Below, piece by piece: positions 9,067 to 18,837 of a DNA stretch of 64,000 nucleotides. The notes below the pieces were generated by a model. The model saw only the letters and a list, made by a program, of their open reading frames with translations. It was not told where the DNA came from and searched no databases. The position numbers and the translations under genes are program-made. Numbering within the stretch: position 1 is the first letter of the stretch; each line of letters opens with the position of its first letter. The DNA lies in assembly GCA_965262565.1 (NCBI GenBank), contig CBDHFQ010000007.1, forward strand, positions 310,001-374,000, in the 5' to 3' direction. The DNA comes from CBDHFQ01 sp965262565. Its GTDB lineage: Bacteria; Bacteroidota; Bacteroidia; J057.

Positions 9067-10671
9067 ATGATTAGACATCATTCAATTACCAAGTTAATTA
9101 TTCTCACCTCAATGGTGTTCATGACTTCCTCCTTTTGGGGTTGTGATGATTTGAGTCTGGATGAAGATCCAGGAAGATCCCAATTGGCTGTGCTACCTTA
9201 TGAAAGTATAGATGAATTAGAATTGGGCGTTACAGGGGTATATAACAGACTTTGGGCAGGTCTTAGAATGACCACCGCATTTGTTGCAGGCTGGGCCGGA
9301 GATGACCTTACTACCCACAGAGCTAGTAATAAAGCGGATTTTAGAGAATACGATCAACGAAACGTTACAGTGGGTAATGCTCGATTAAGAGGTACCTGGA
9401 GTGGTTTATATAGTGTCATTCGTGCAGCTAATACGGTCCTTATTAATTCAGAAGGAGCGGATTTTACGGATGTTGCTAAACAAGAACAATTGATCGGTGA
9501 AGCTTATTTTCTCAGAGCATATTCCTTCTTTCACCTGACAAGGCATTTTGGTGAAATACCCATAGTTACCACGATTGTTCCTGATTTCGAAATTACCCTA
9601 TCTTCGCAGGAAGATGTATATCGTCAAATCGAGAGTGATTTACTCAATGCAGAAGTTAGACTTCCAGCGTCTAGTACGCTTGGAGCTACAAGACCGAATT
9701 CAGGTTCAGCCAGAGCATTACTTGCTCGATTATATCTAGATTGGGCTGGCTGGCCTCTGAAGGATCAATCTAAATATGCAGAAGCAGCTGCCAGTGCTAA
9801 GCAAGTCATCGATAATGCAGCAAACCACAATTTTGCTTTAGTTGATGATATGGCCACGCTTTATACCTTAGCGGGCTCAGCTAATAGTGAAGGGGTCTTT
9901 ACGCTGGCTCACTGCCAACCTTGTAATCTGGGCAATAGAAAAGCAGGTAAACTAGGAATTCCAGGAGATTTCGGCGGATGGCAGGAATCATTTGCAGAAA
10001 TTCGCTTCTTCGAAGATTTTCCAGAAGGCCCCAGAAAAGAGGCTACCTATCATACCGTCATTCCCCTGGATGAAAATGGACAGATGACAGCTGATGTAGA
10101 TAATGCCGCCCAGCTATTACCCTGGACCGAATTTAAAGACCAGCAAAACCCCGTCTTTAGAAAAATTGTAGGTCCGTTTGAAGATAATGTATTTAATGAC
10201 TTCCAAACGTCGAGAAGTGATTACATTATGAGATATGCAGAAGTATTGTTGATTTATGCCGAAGCTGCAGGAAGAGCAGGAGCAGAAACTGCTGATGCCT
10301 GGGAAGCCTTAAATATGATCAAAAGGAGAGCTGAAGGATTACCTCCTACGTTGGCTGATCCTACAGTAGATTATACGGACGCGGATGGTCCATTAGCAGA
10401 ATTGGCTTACACTGAAAAGAAGTGGGAACTCGCAGGAGAGTACTTAAGATGGTTTGATCTTATCCGCATGGAAAGAGTGGAAGAAGCACTGGGAGGTACT
10501 GCCAGAAATCCACGCATATCCATAGGAACTGCCTTCGATGCTGCAGGAAATGCGACACCGATGCCTTTAACTCAGCCATCAAATCCCATCACTGGCTCCC
10601 TGGGAACGGATAATTATTTCCACCCTCTTCCGCCAGATGAAGTGGCCCAGCTTCCAAACTTAGGTAATTAG
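9067..10671 (+). CDS. SusD-like surface glycan-binding lipoprotein (first pair)
   Basis: Surface lipoprotein that caps SusC and binds the glycan. The signal ends in a lipobox with SFWGC, so Cys26 is the likely acylated residue. The RagB/SusD pattern is clear: an N-terminal helical TPR-like region (GEAYFLRAYSFFHLTRHFGE, about residues 145-165), the central FPEGPRKEATYH strand, and the C-terminal EKKWELAGEYLRWFDLIRM segment. It starts 37 bp after susC, in the usual order. A hairpin follows the stop and may reduce read-through into the following gene. Confidence 0.96.
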   Translation: MIRHHSITKLIILTSMVFMTSSFWGCDDLSLDEDPGRSQLAVLPYESIDELELGVTGVYNRLWAGLRMTTAFVAGWAGDDLTTHRASNKADFREYDQRNVTVGNARLRGTWSGLYSVIRAANTVLINSEGADFTDVAKQEQLIGEAYFLRAYSFFHLTRHFGEIPIVTTIVPDFEITLSSQEDVYRQIESDLLNAEVRLPASSTLGATRPNSGSARALLARLYLDWAGWPLKDQSKYAEAAASAKQVIDNAANHNFALVDDMATLYTLAGSANSEGVFTLAHCQPCNLGNRKAGKLGIPGDFGGWQESFAEIRFFEDFPEGPRKEATYHTVIPLDENGQMTADVDNAAQLLPWTEFKDQQNPVFRKIVGPFEDNVFNDFQTSRSDYIMRYAEVLLIYAEAAGRAGAETADAWEALNMIKRRAEGLPPTLADPTVDYTDADGPLAELAYTEKKWELAGEYLRWFDLIRMERVEEALGGTARNPRISIGTAFDAAGNATPMPLTQPSNPITGSLGTDNYFHPLPPDEVAQLPNLGN

Positions 10672-10686
10672 AATAGGTACAGTTCG

Positions 10687-10723
10687 CAAAACGGTAGAGC
10701 TCATGAGTAGCTTTGCCGTTTTG
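10687..10723 (+). terminator. Hairpin after first susD
   Basis: CAAAACGG (10687-10694) pairs perfectly with CCGTTTTG (10716-10723), 15 bp after the susD stop, with a self-complementary GAGCTC/CTCATGAG interior. The trailing T-run is short, so it is more likely a partial terminator or mRNA-stability structure than a strong stop. It covers a possible TTG start at 10713 of the next gene, an argument for the ATG at 10773. Confidence 0.5.
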
Positions 10724-10772
10724 TGTTACTTCCTATATTCTGATTAAATTTATTCTGTTCTACTACACGACT

Positions 10773-13700
10773 ATGCTCATGAATAATTCTCGTAATAATT
10801 CCTGTCCCAATGGCTATGACCTTCATTTAACGACAATAGGGAAACTGGTCCTTTTTCTTTGGATAGCTAGCGGATGCACTTCCCTCCCATCAGATCAGGA
10901 CCAGAACCAAAAGCCTAACTCTCAACTTTTTACTCCCCTTGCTTCCTCAGTTACAGGGATCGATTTTCAAAATAGCCTCGTAGAAACCCAGGAAGCTAAT
11001 TACTATCAATACATGTATTTATACATAGGAGGAGGAGTAGCTGCAGCAGATTTCAATAAGGATGGCCGGGAAGATCTATTCTTTGTCTCTAATTCAGAAG
11101 AAAATAAACTGTATCTCAATCAGGGAAATTTATCCTTCATAGATTATACAGAAGCAGCTGGGATAGAACACAGAGCGGGATTTGATGCTGGAGTAACAGC
11201 AGCAGATGTCAATCACGATGGATGGATGGACATTTATATTTCGAGAGGAGGGTGGATAGAAGAGGATAATCGCTTTGCTAATTTACTGTATATCAACAAT
11301 GGCCCACATCAGGAAAATGAGGGTATCACAGGAGTTACCTTCACTGAAATGGCTGAGGAGGTAGGCCTGGCAGATCTTAATCGTTCTATTTCTTCTACCT
11401 TTTTTGATTATGACAATGATGGCGACCTGGATGTATATGTGTCAAACACTCCCAATTTTATCGATAGAGCGTCAGAAGTGGTGGATTTGGAGGCTATAGC
11501 ATCCAACCCCAACACCCTAAAACAGAAGGGAAGCGATAAATTGTACAACAATGATGGAAATGGCCATTTCACTGACGTATCCGAATCCGCAGGCATTCTT
11601 CCCGATCTGGGATTTGGCCTCAATCCCCAAGTAGGTGATTTGAATCAGGATGGTTGGTTAGATATCTATGTGTGTAATGATTTCAGGATTCCAGATGCAG
11701 TTTACATCAATAATGGGAACGGTACTTTTAAAGAGAGTAGAGAAGAATACCTGAAACACATGTCCTTTAATAGTATGGGGAGCGATATAGCAGATATTAA
11801 TAATGATGGTAGCGTGGATATTTTCACCCTTGACATGAATCCTGAAGATTATGTAAGAGCTAAAACGACTATGGGAATGACCTCCCTGGATAGATTTCAG
11901 GAGATGGTAGATAAGGGCTATCACTATAATTATATGCACAATATGCTCCAAATAAATAATGGCAATGGCACCTTTAGAGAAATTGCCCAATTGGCAGGAG
12001 TAGCAAATACAGACTGGAGTTGGGCCTGCCTGTTAGCAGATTTTGACCTGGACGGATATAATGATCTATATGTGACTAACGGTGTGTTCAGAGATGTGAT
12101 AGATAGAGACGCCAATAATGCTATTCTGGACATATTAAGAGAAAATGGCAGAAAACCCACCAAAGAAGATTTTCTGACGTTTACCCACATGCTGCCACAA
12201 CAAAAATTGACCAATTACTTCTTCAAAAATAAGGGAGATCTTACCTTTGAAAACATGTCTTCCGAATGGACGAATCCGACTCCTTCCTTCTCAAACGGAG
12301 CAGTGTACACGGATTTGGATAATGATGGCGACCTAGATCTCGTTGTAAATAATATTAACAGTGAAGCTACCATTCTGAAAAATCACGCTACTGAAAAAAA
12401 ACAGAGTCATTTCTTAAAACTACAATTTTTAGGCCCCGACAAAAATCCCTATGGAATAGGAACTATCGCCCGAATCCAATCCGCTGATGGTACCACCCAA
12501 ATTCGACAACTCATCCAGGCCAGAGGATTTCTCTCCTCTGTTTCTACTACCTTACACTTCGGACTGGGACAAAAAGAAGTGATTCCAGAATTAAACATCA
12601 CATGGCCAGATGGAAAAACACAACAAATCCTCCAAATAACTACTAACCAAACCCTTACGATAGATTATAAAGATGCAATCCCAGCCAAACCATCGAAGGA
12701 TAAGCCCACAAAAGAACCCCTTTTCACAGAGCTGGCGGGAGAATACATACATGTGGACCCTTCCTTTAACGACTACCAAAAACAGATCCTTTTACCGCAT
12801 AAATTATCTCAAACAGGGCCAGTAGCCACCAAAGCAGATGTTAATGCAGATGGGTTAGAAGATCTATTTATAGGAGGAGGACATACACAAAGTGGGCAAT
12901 TATGGATCGCTGATGGTTTGGGAGGCTTTAGTGAGAGGTCCGTCAAAGATTTTATCAGAGATCGACAAAAAGAAGATGTTGGCGCTTGCTTCTTTGATGT
13001 TGATAATGACAATGATATGGACCTGTATGTGGTGAGTGGTAGTTATGAATTTGAACCTAATTCAAGATTGTTAGTAGATCGCCTGTATATAAATGATGGC
13101 CAAGGCAATTTTGTCAAATCCCGCAATCTACTCCCACAAATACCTGTAGCCGGTTCTGTAGTAGCCCCCATGGATTACGATCAGGATGGCGATATAGATT
13201 TATTTGTGGGAGGCAGGGTAGTTCCTGGCGCATATCCCTACGCTCCGATAAGTATGTTGCTAGTGAATCAGGAGGGAAGATTTCAACTTAACACTTCTTC
13301 CGTCGCGCCTGAATTGGAACAAATAGGAATGGTGACGGATGCTATATGGGAGGATCTGGACAATGATGGCGACCATGACCTTATAATAACGGGGGAATGG
13401 ATGGGGATAGAGGTTTGGATCAATGAGCAGGGACAGCTAGCAAGAAGTGAGAAATACGCATCTCTCTCCGCCATGAAGGGCTGGTGGAACAAGCTATTGA
13501 TCGCAGACATAGATCAGGATGGGGACAAAGATATAGTGGCAGGTAATTTGGGATTGAACTATAAATTTCATGCTTCCCCTGAAACGCCTTTTCACGTCTA
13601 TACCAATGATTATGACCTAAATGGCAGTGTAGATGTCATTTTAGCCAAAAATTACAAAGATTCCCAGGTTCCCGTGAGAGGTAAAGTGTGTGCCACACAG

Positions 13701-14234
13701 CAATTACCCCAGTTGGCCACAGAAATACCCAGCTTTCACGATTTTGCCAGCAGAGATCTGGAAGGAATATTGGGTCCATCTATCGAGTCAGCCCTACATC
13801 TGGAAGCTATAGAATTTCGGTCTGGAATTTTCTTAAATGAGGGGGAAGGAGCATTCCACTTTGACCCATTCTCCAATGAAGTTCAACAACAACTCATCAA
13901 CAGCATAATCTATATGGACATGGATGAGGACGGAATAGAAGACCTATTGATGGCAGGAAATAATTACATGTCTGAAGTGGAAACGACCAGAGCAGATGCG
14001 GGTATCGGTATTTTCCTAAAGGGAAAAGGAAAAGGATCATTTGAAGCCATTCCTGCGTTGACATCCGGTTTTTTTGCCGATAAAGATGTGCGACAACTCA
14101 TCACCCTACATACAGCCAAAGGTCCTTTGGTGTTTGTCATAAATAATAACGCCCAACATCAAGTATTTCAAATAAATAACGCTCCACCATTATTATCACA
14201 TGTTTCCAGCTCAAAAAGTAATAATGAAAAATAA
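10773..14234 (+). CDS. VCBS/FG-GAP repeat lipoprotein with ASPIC/UnbV domain
   Basis: Large exported protein (1153 residues from ATG 10773) of the CRTAC1-like family often found beside SusCD pairs; its function is unknown, with glycan binding or surface scaffolding suspected. The signal ends in WIASGC, so it should be a lipoprotein (Cys35). Many calcium-binding-type FG-GAP/VCBS loops are visible, such as DFNKDGREDLFF, DVNHDGWMDIYI, DYDNDGDLDVYV, DLNQDGWLDIYV and DLDNDGDLDLVV. An ASPIC/UnbV domain lies at roughly residues 565-635 (IQARGFLSS, HFGLGQ, WPDGK), followed by a second set of repeats to the C-terminus. An earlier TTG at 10713 sits inside a hairpin and is less likely. The end overlaps the next start by 11 bp. 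Confidence 0.9.
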   Translation: MLMNNSRNNSCPNGYDLHLTTIGKLVLFLWIASGCTSLPSDQDQNQKPNSQLFTPLASSVTGIDFQNSLVETQEANYYQYMYLYIGGGVAAADFNKDGREDLFFVSNSEENKLYLNQGNLSFIDYTEAAGIEHRAGFDAGVTAADVNHDGWMDIYISRGGWIEEDNRFANLLYINNGPHQENEGITGVTFTEMAEEVGLADLNRSISSTFFDYDNDGDLDVYVSNTPNFIDRASEVVDLEAIASNPNTLKQKGSDKLYNNDGNGHFTDVSESAGILPDLGFGLNPQVGDLNQDGWLDIYVCNDFRIPDAVYINNGNGTFKESREEYLKHMSFNSMGSDIADINNDGSVDIFTLDMNPEDYVRAKTTMGMTSLDRFQEMVDKGYHYNYMHNMLQINNGNGTFREIAQLAGVANTDWSWACLLADFDLDGYNDLYVTNGVFRDVIDRDANNAILDILRENGRKPTKEDFLTFTHMLPQQKLTNYFFKNKGDLTFENMSSEWTNPTPSFSNGAVYTDLDNDGDLDLVVNNINSEATILKNHATEKKQSHFLKLQFLGPDKNPYGIGTIARIQSADGTTQIRQLIQARGFLSSVSTTLHFGLGQKEVIPELNITWPDGKTQQILQITTNQTLTIDYKDAIPAKPSKDKPTKEPLFTELAGEYIHVDPSFNDYQKQILLPHKLSQTGPVATKADVNADGLEDLFIGGGHTQSGQLWIADGLGGFSERSVKDFIRDRQKEDVGACFFDVDNDNDMDLYVVSGSYEFEPNSRLLVDRLYINDGQGNFVKSRNLLPQIPVAGSVVAPMDYDQDGDIDLFVGGRVVPGAYPYAPISMLLVNQEGRFQLNTSSVAPELEQIGMVTDAIWEDLDNDGDHDLIITGEWMGIEVWINEQGQLARSEKYASLSAMKGWWNKLLIADIDQDGDKDIVAGNLGLNYKFHASPETPFHVYTNDYDLNGSVDVILAKNYKDSQVPVRGKVCATQQLPQLATEIPSFHDFASRDLEGILGPSIESALHLEAIEFRSGIFLNEGEGAFHFDPFSNEVQQQLINSIIYMDMDEDGIEDLLMAGNNYMSEVETTRADAGIGIFLKGKGKGSFEAIPALTSGFFADKDVRQLITLHTAKGPLVFVINNNAQHQVFQINNAPPLLSHVSSSKSNNEK

Positions 14235-15420
14235 GAATCACCTCCATATATGTATGTTAACAGGTTTGTCCCTTATATGGGCAGCATGCCAACCGCTTTC
14301 ATCCAATACCACGCCATCCGAAGATATGCCAGGATATCCGGAAGAAGTTTACGATTTCCTGGCTATCCCAACAGACCAGCCGTTAAGTGCTGCTTCCAAA
14401 CGAGCCCTGGAACGAAATTATGCTCAAGGCCCGGAATGGTTCTGTGATTGTAAAACCATGGAACTCAAAGGAGATTTTGCCTATGAAGAAGGAGTGACGA
14501 GAAGAGATCCCAGCAGCGTCATTAACGTAGATGATCTCTATTACGTTTATTATTCCAAAGCTAGCGGAGAAACGAAAGGGTTTGGAACAGGAGATCCTGA
14601 AGCCAAAGTGTTTCCCTGGGATAAAACGGAAATTTGGTATGCGACCTCAGAAGATGGATGGGAATGGAAAGAACAAGGATTGGCAGTGGGAAGAGGAGAG
14701 CCCGGAGCTTATGATGATCGCTCGGTTTTTACTCCTGAAGTATTGGCACATGAGGATAAGTATATTCTGGTATATCAAACTGTTAAAGCACCATATGTCA
14801 AAAGAGTAAAAAATCAAGTCGGCATGGCAATCGCTAATTCTCCATCAGGGCCCTTTAATAAACTAGCTGAACCTATATTATCTCCTGCTGATGATGGAGC
14901 ATGGGAAGGAGAAGGAGACAATCGCTTTCTCACAAAGAAGCAAGGATCTTTTGATAGTCATAAAGTACACGACCCTACCCTTATATTTTATGAAAATAAA
15001 TTTAGACTTTATTATAAAGGAGAAAGAATGGGAGAACGTATGACTTTCGGTGGAAGGGAAATTAAACACGGAGTGGCCATCTCAGAAAAATTGGAAGGTC
15101 CTTATATTAAATCTCCTTATAATCCGATCTCTAATAGCGGTCATGAAATTTGTATTTGGACCTATCAGGGAGGAATATCGGCCTTAATTACTACCGACGG
15201 TCCTGAACGAAATACGATCCAGTGGTCCCCAGATGGAATCAATTTCGAAATTAAATCTCATATCAAAGGGGGTCCCCATGCCGCAGGTTTAGTTCGCTCA
15301 TTAACTACGGAAGAAAGTCCCATAGAAGCGCTTTCCTGGGGACTAACCCATGAATACGTTACTTACGATTGGCAATACATCAAAAGATTCGAATGTAAAG
15401 GTCCCCGAAAGGCCATTTAA
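14224..15420 (+). CDS. GH117-family glycosidase, lipoprotein form
   Basis: Exported paralogue of the GH117 protein at 45-1157. From ATG 14224, a 22-residue signal ends in LIWAAC with a lipidated Cys22, followed by a Ser/Thr/Pro linker and the SxAxxR arm at 55-60. Asp95, Asp250, His307 and Glu308 keep the same 155- and 57-residue spacing as the first copy and, from memory, as BpGH117. It should therefore cleave terminal 3,6-anhydro-L-galactose or a related residue on the periplasmic or surface side. The upstream in-frame codon at 14200 would destroy the signal peptide, so 14224 is preferred; it overlaps the preceding gene by 11 bp. Substrate is inferred from the family. Confidence 0.88.
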   Translation: MKNKNHLHICMLTGLSLIWAACQPLSSNTTPSEDMPGYPEEVYDFLAIPTDQPLSAASKRALERNYAQGPEWFCDCKTMELKGDFAYEEGVTRRDPSSVINVDDLYYVYYSKASGETKGFGTGDPEAKVFPWDKTEIWYATSEDGWEWKEQGLAVGRGEPGAYDDRSVFTPEVLAHEDKYILVYQTVKAPYVKRVKNQVGMAIANSPSGPFNKLAEPILSPADDGAWEGEGDNRFLTKKQGSFDSHKVHDPTLIFYENKFRLYYKGERMGERMTFGGREIKHGVAISEKLEGPYIKSPYNPISNSGHEICIWTYQGGISALITTDGPERNTIQWSPDGINFEIKSHIKGGPHAAGLVRSLTTEESPIEALSWGLTHEYVTYDWQYIKRFECKGPRKAI

Positions 15421-15474
15421 GATACATCTCTCTTTATACAAGTTTTACCCTTACATCACCCAAAAGAAGTTCTT

Positions 15475-17001
15475 ATGAGACAATTTATCTCCCGACTATA
15501 TGCATTTGCATTCCTACTAACTGTAGCATTGTCCCAGATTCAACTCTATGCCCAGGAAGTTCCTCCTGTTAGAATTTGGGAAGAAGAACTCGTTCTACCT
15601 ACTTACTTGGTTGATCCTCCAGAAAAGTCCCCTATGTTTTTCGACAACGATTCTTATCAGGGTGCCAGCAGAGTTATTTATCCCTATCCGCTGGAAGATG
15701 ATTTCACCAATGAAAAAGTCGACAAGGCTTATAAAGCCGTATATATAGAAAATGAATATCTAAAAGTATGTGTATTGCCGGAAATTGGTGGCAGACTATT
15801 CTATGCTACGGATAAGACTAATGATTATGAAATTTTCTATCGTCAGCATGTCATTAAACCCGCTCACATAGGAATGTTGGGTGCCTGGATATCTGGCGGA
15901 ATAGAATTTTGTGTGTTCCATCATCATAGAGCTACCACTAATATGCCCATTGACTATCGTTTAACAGAACATCCTGATGGGAGCGCCACCTTATGGATAG
16001 GAGAAACGGAACTTAGACATCGGATGAAGTGGACCTTCGGCCTTACGCTTCATCCTGGCAAATCGTACCTGGAACTGGATGGCCGTCTCATCAATAGCAC
16101 GGAAAATATAAACTCTATCTTATATTGGGCTAATGTAGCTACTTCGGTTAATGACGATTATCAGGTTATTTTTCCCCCTTCTACTCAATTCGCTGTTTTT
16201 CACGCCAAGAATAGCTTTTCTCATTGGCCCATCACCAAAGAAGCGTATAGAGGAAATCCCTATTATGAAAATAATATAGATGCCAGCTGGTGGAAAAACC
16301 ATCCCCACCATAATTCCTTTTTTGCACATGATATAAAGGAGGGATTTCTGGCAGGGTACGATCATGGACAAGAAGCAGGAACCATGGTCGTCGGCAATCC
16401 TCATATTGTTACGGGAGCGAAATTGTGGGAATGGGGCAAAGGATCTGTGTGGGATACTAAAGTATTAACTGATGAGGACGGACCTTATGCAGAATTAATG
16501 TCAGGCGCATACTCTGATAACCAGCCTGATTATAGTTGGATTAGGCCCTACGAATACAAGAAATTTAAACAGTATTGGTATCCTATGCGAGAAAGTAAAG
16601 GTGCACTCTCTGCCAATGTACACGGCTTTCTCAATCTGGTCGTAGAATCAGATACCGAGTATTTTATTGCAGCTAATACCACCTCGCCAATATCAAATGC
16701 CAAACTAATATTAAGAAAAGAGGAGCAGGTTTTATTTGAAAAGCAAGTGGATATTTCTCCTGAGACCCCCTTTTATCAAAACATAGAAGTAGCTCAAACT
16801 GCCAATAAAGAAGGAATCACCCTATCTTTGTACAATGCTAAAGGTGAGTTACTCATTTCTTATGAACCGCCAAAATTATCAGATGAAACTCCCCTACCCG
16901 AGCCTGTAAGTCCTCCTAAGAATCCACAGGACATTACATCTATCGAAGAGTTGTATCTCACAGGATTGCGTATCAAACAATTCTATAACGCCCAGAATTA
17001 A
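15475..17001 (+). CDS. DUF5107 protein, N-terminal part of a frameshifted DUF5107-TPR gene
   Basis: Exported protein with a signal peptide ending near LYAQ (about residue 26) and a DUF5107 domain over most of the remaining length (YLKVCVLPEIGGRLFYATDK, GIEFCVFHHHRATT). This galactose-mutarotase-like fold is found in carbohydrate loci, with no proven reaction. The frame stops at 16999-17001 just after NAQN. Dropping one C from the CCC at 16991-16993 makes the frame continue as NARINPTSYFEEALKRD straight into the TPR protein downstream, giving one product of about 1113 residues, the architecture I know for this family. The gene is thus either disrupted or mis-sequenced here. Confidence 0.8.
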   Translation: MRQFISRLYAFAFLLTVALSQIQLYAQEVPPVRIWEEELVLPTYLVDPPEKSPMFFDNDSYQGASRVIYPYPLEDDFTNEKVDKAYKAVYIENEYLKVCVLPEIGGRLFYATDKTNDYEIFYRQHVIKPAHIGMLGAWISGGIEFCVFHHHRATTNMPIDYRLTEHPDGSATLWIGETELRHRMKWTFGLTLHPGKSYLELDGRLINSTENINSILYWANVATSVNDDYQVIFPPSTQFAVFHAKNSFSHWPITKEAYRGNPYYENNIDASWWKNHPHHNSFFAHDIKEGFLAGYDHGQEAGTMVVGNPHIVTGAKLWEWGKGSVWDTKVLTDEDGPYAELMSGAYSDNQPDYSWIRPYEYKKFKQYWYPMRESKGALSANVHGFLNLVVESDTEYFIAANTTSPISNAKLILRKEEQVLFEKQVDISPETPFYQNIEVAQTANKEGITLSLYNAKGELLISYEPPKLSDETPLPEPVSPPKNPQDITSIEELYLTGLRIKQFYNAQN

Positions 17002-17065
17002 TCCAACGTCCTATTTTGAAGAAGCGCTGAAAAGAGATCCCTTAGATACTCGTTCTAACACGCAA

Positions 17066-18817
17066 ATGGGGATCATTTATAAAGAACGCGGAGACTACGA
17101 GAAAGCTGCTGAATATTTTCGGTCCGCCCTGGTCAGATTGACCCAAAATTACACCAGACCCAGGAATTGTGAGCCATTTTATCATTTAGGGCTCATTTTA
17201 CAAGCTCAGGGACAGCTGGAAGCAGCGTATGATACCTTGTATAGAGCTGCCTGGGATCACGCGTTTACTGCTCCGGCTTATTATCACCTGGCAGAGATAT
17301 CCATTCATCGCAATGATTATGATCAGGCTCTCATTGAGCTGGATCGCTGCCTCATGAACAATGCTTCCCACTTAAATGCCTTAACGCTGAAAGCATCTTT
17401 ATTAAGGAAAATGGGGGAATCTGACGAGGTCAAACATATGCTGGAAAAAGTTATTGATAAAGATAAACTTAACTTCTGGGCGCAATACGAACTGGCCTCC
17501 CTTCTCGATGAAGACGAACACTTTAATGACCTGGCTCAATTAATGAGATATGAACCTGAGTCATTTCTGGAATTATCTCTGAACTACTTGAATGCCGGAT
17601 TCATGGAAGAAGCCAAACACATTTTAAGCTGGGCCACTGAATCAGACGACAAAAGATTGGCCCTTTATCCCACCATCCATTATTATCTGGGATATTTAGC
17701 CTCCCTGGAAGGTGATCAAGAAATGGCCAGCACCCATTTTCAGCATGCGCGCAACCAATCGATTGACTATTGTTTTCCTTTCAGACTAGAGACGATAAAT
17801 GTATATCATACAGCATTGGAATACGAGCCTACAGATGCCAAAGCCCACTATTATCTGGGAAATTTATTATATGATAAACAAGCTCAGAAAGCCATCGAGC
17901 ATTGGAAAGAAGCAGTATCTCTGGATTCCGACATGGCTATGGCCCACAGAAATCTGGGATGGGGATATTATCAGACGCATAATGAGCTCGAAAAAGCGAT
18001 TAATTCCTACGAACAAGCCATTGCCTCCAACAACCAACAAGCTCGATTCTATGCTGAATTAGATCGATTATATGAGCAACATGGCACCCCTATTGAGAAA
18101 AGATATGAAATCCTGGCTAATAATCACGAAGTGGTAGCAGAACTGAATCATTCCTTAATCAGGGAGGCGATGGTTGCTACAGCTGCGGAGGAGTATGATC
18201 ATGCAATTGATATCTTAACCAATTACTACTTTAACAGACAAGAAGGGAATAATCAGATTCACGATATTTATGTAGATGCGCAATTGTTGAGAGGGAAAAA
18301 ATATTTGCAGGAAGGGAAGTGGAAATTAGCACTCGAGGATTTTAAAGCAGCTGACTTATATCCCGAAAATCAATCTATAGGACAAAATGAGAAACCTGAA
18401 AGGCAAGCCCAAATCTTTTATCTGACAGGTCTTGCGTTAGAAAATATGGGCAACAAAGAAGAAGCCAGGAAATGGTATCAGAAATCTATAGACGTAGAGG
18501 TACAAGAACCCTCCTATCATTTTCAGCAAGCCATGGCTTATAAGCAGTTAGGGAAAGAAAGCCAGGCAGAAGCCCTATTGGCCACCATAGAAGAAAAGGG
18601 AAATGAAATGTTACAAGCTGAAGAGGAAGTAGACTTCTTTTCGAAATTTGGGGGTAATGAATTGGAAAATAAGCGAAAGGCAAGTGCTAAGTATTTATTA
18701 GGTATTGCTAACTTGGGGAGAGGGGAAATAGAAGCATCCATCAGCCATCTTAAGGAAACTATTCAGTTGTATCCAGGGCATGCATGGGCGAGGCGAATGT
18801 TACAAGAATTGAATTAA
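17066..18817 (+). CDS. TPR-repeat part of the frameshifted DUF5107-TPR gene
   Basis: The C-terminal half of the gene beginning at 15475. The frame is open upstream of this ATG and joins the DUF5107 frame at the CCC tract around 16991, so the ATG at 17066 is probably not a natural start. It consists of TPR helices, for instance GIIYKERGDYEKAAEYFRSAL, HYYLGNLLYDKQAQKAIEHW and KYLLGIANLGRGEIEASISH. It has no signal of its own, consistent with being the tail of an exported protein. TPR arrays usually mediate protein contacts. The next gene starts 20 bp after its stop. Confidence 0.8.
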   Translation: MGIIYKERGDYEKAAEYFRSALVRLTQNYTRPRNCEPFYHLGLILQAQGQLEAAYDTLYRAAWDHAFTAPAYYHLAEISIHRNDYDQALIELDRCLMNNASHLNALTLKASLLRKMGESDEVKHMLEKVIDKDKLNFWAQYELASLLDEDEHFNDLAQLMRYEPESFLELSLNYLNAGFMEEAKHILSWATESDDKRLALYPTIHYYLGYLASLEGDQEMASTHFQHARNQSIDYCFPFRLETINVYHTALEYEPTDAKAHYYLGNLLYDKQAQKAIEHWKEAVSLDSDMAMAHRNLGWGYYQTHNELEKAINSYEQAIASNNQQARFYAELDRLYEQHGTPIEKRYEILANNHEVVAELNHSLIREAMVATAAEEYDHAIDILTNYYFNRQEGNNQIHDIYVDAQLLRGKKYLQEGKWKLALEDFKAADLYPENQSIGQNEKPERQAQIFYLTGLALENMGNKEEARKWYQKSIDVEVQEPSYHFQQAMAYKQLGKESQAEALLATIEEKGNEMLQAEEEVDFFSKFGGNELENKRKASAKYLLGIANLGRGEIEASISHLKETIQLYPGHAWARRMLQELN

Positions 18818-18837
18818 CTACTACTAAGCTACTACTT

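Noticed and set aside
16985..17005. Programmed +1 ribosomal frameshift in the DUF5107-TPR gene
   Set aside because: No slippery codon plus rare-codon or stop arrangement typical of known +1 sites is seen, and two other genes carry similar homopolymer insertions, so an error is simpler.
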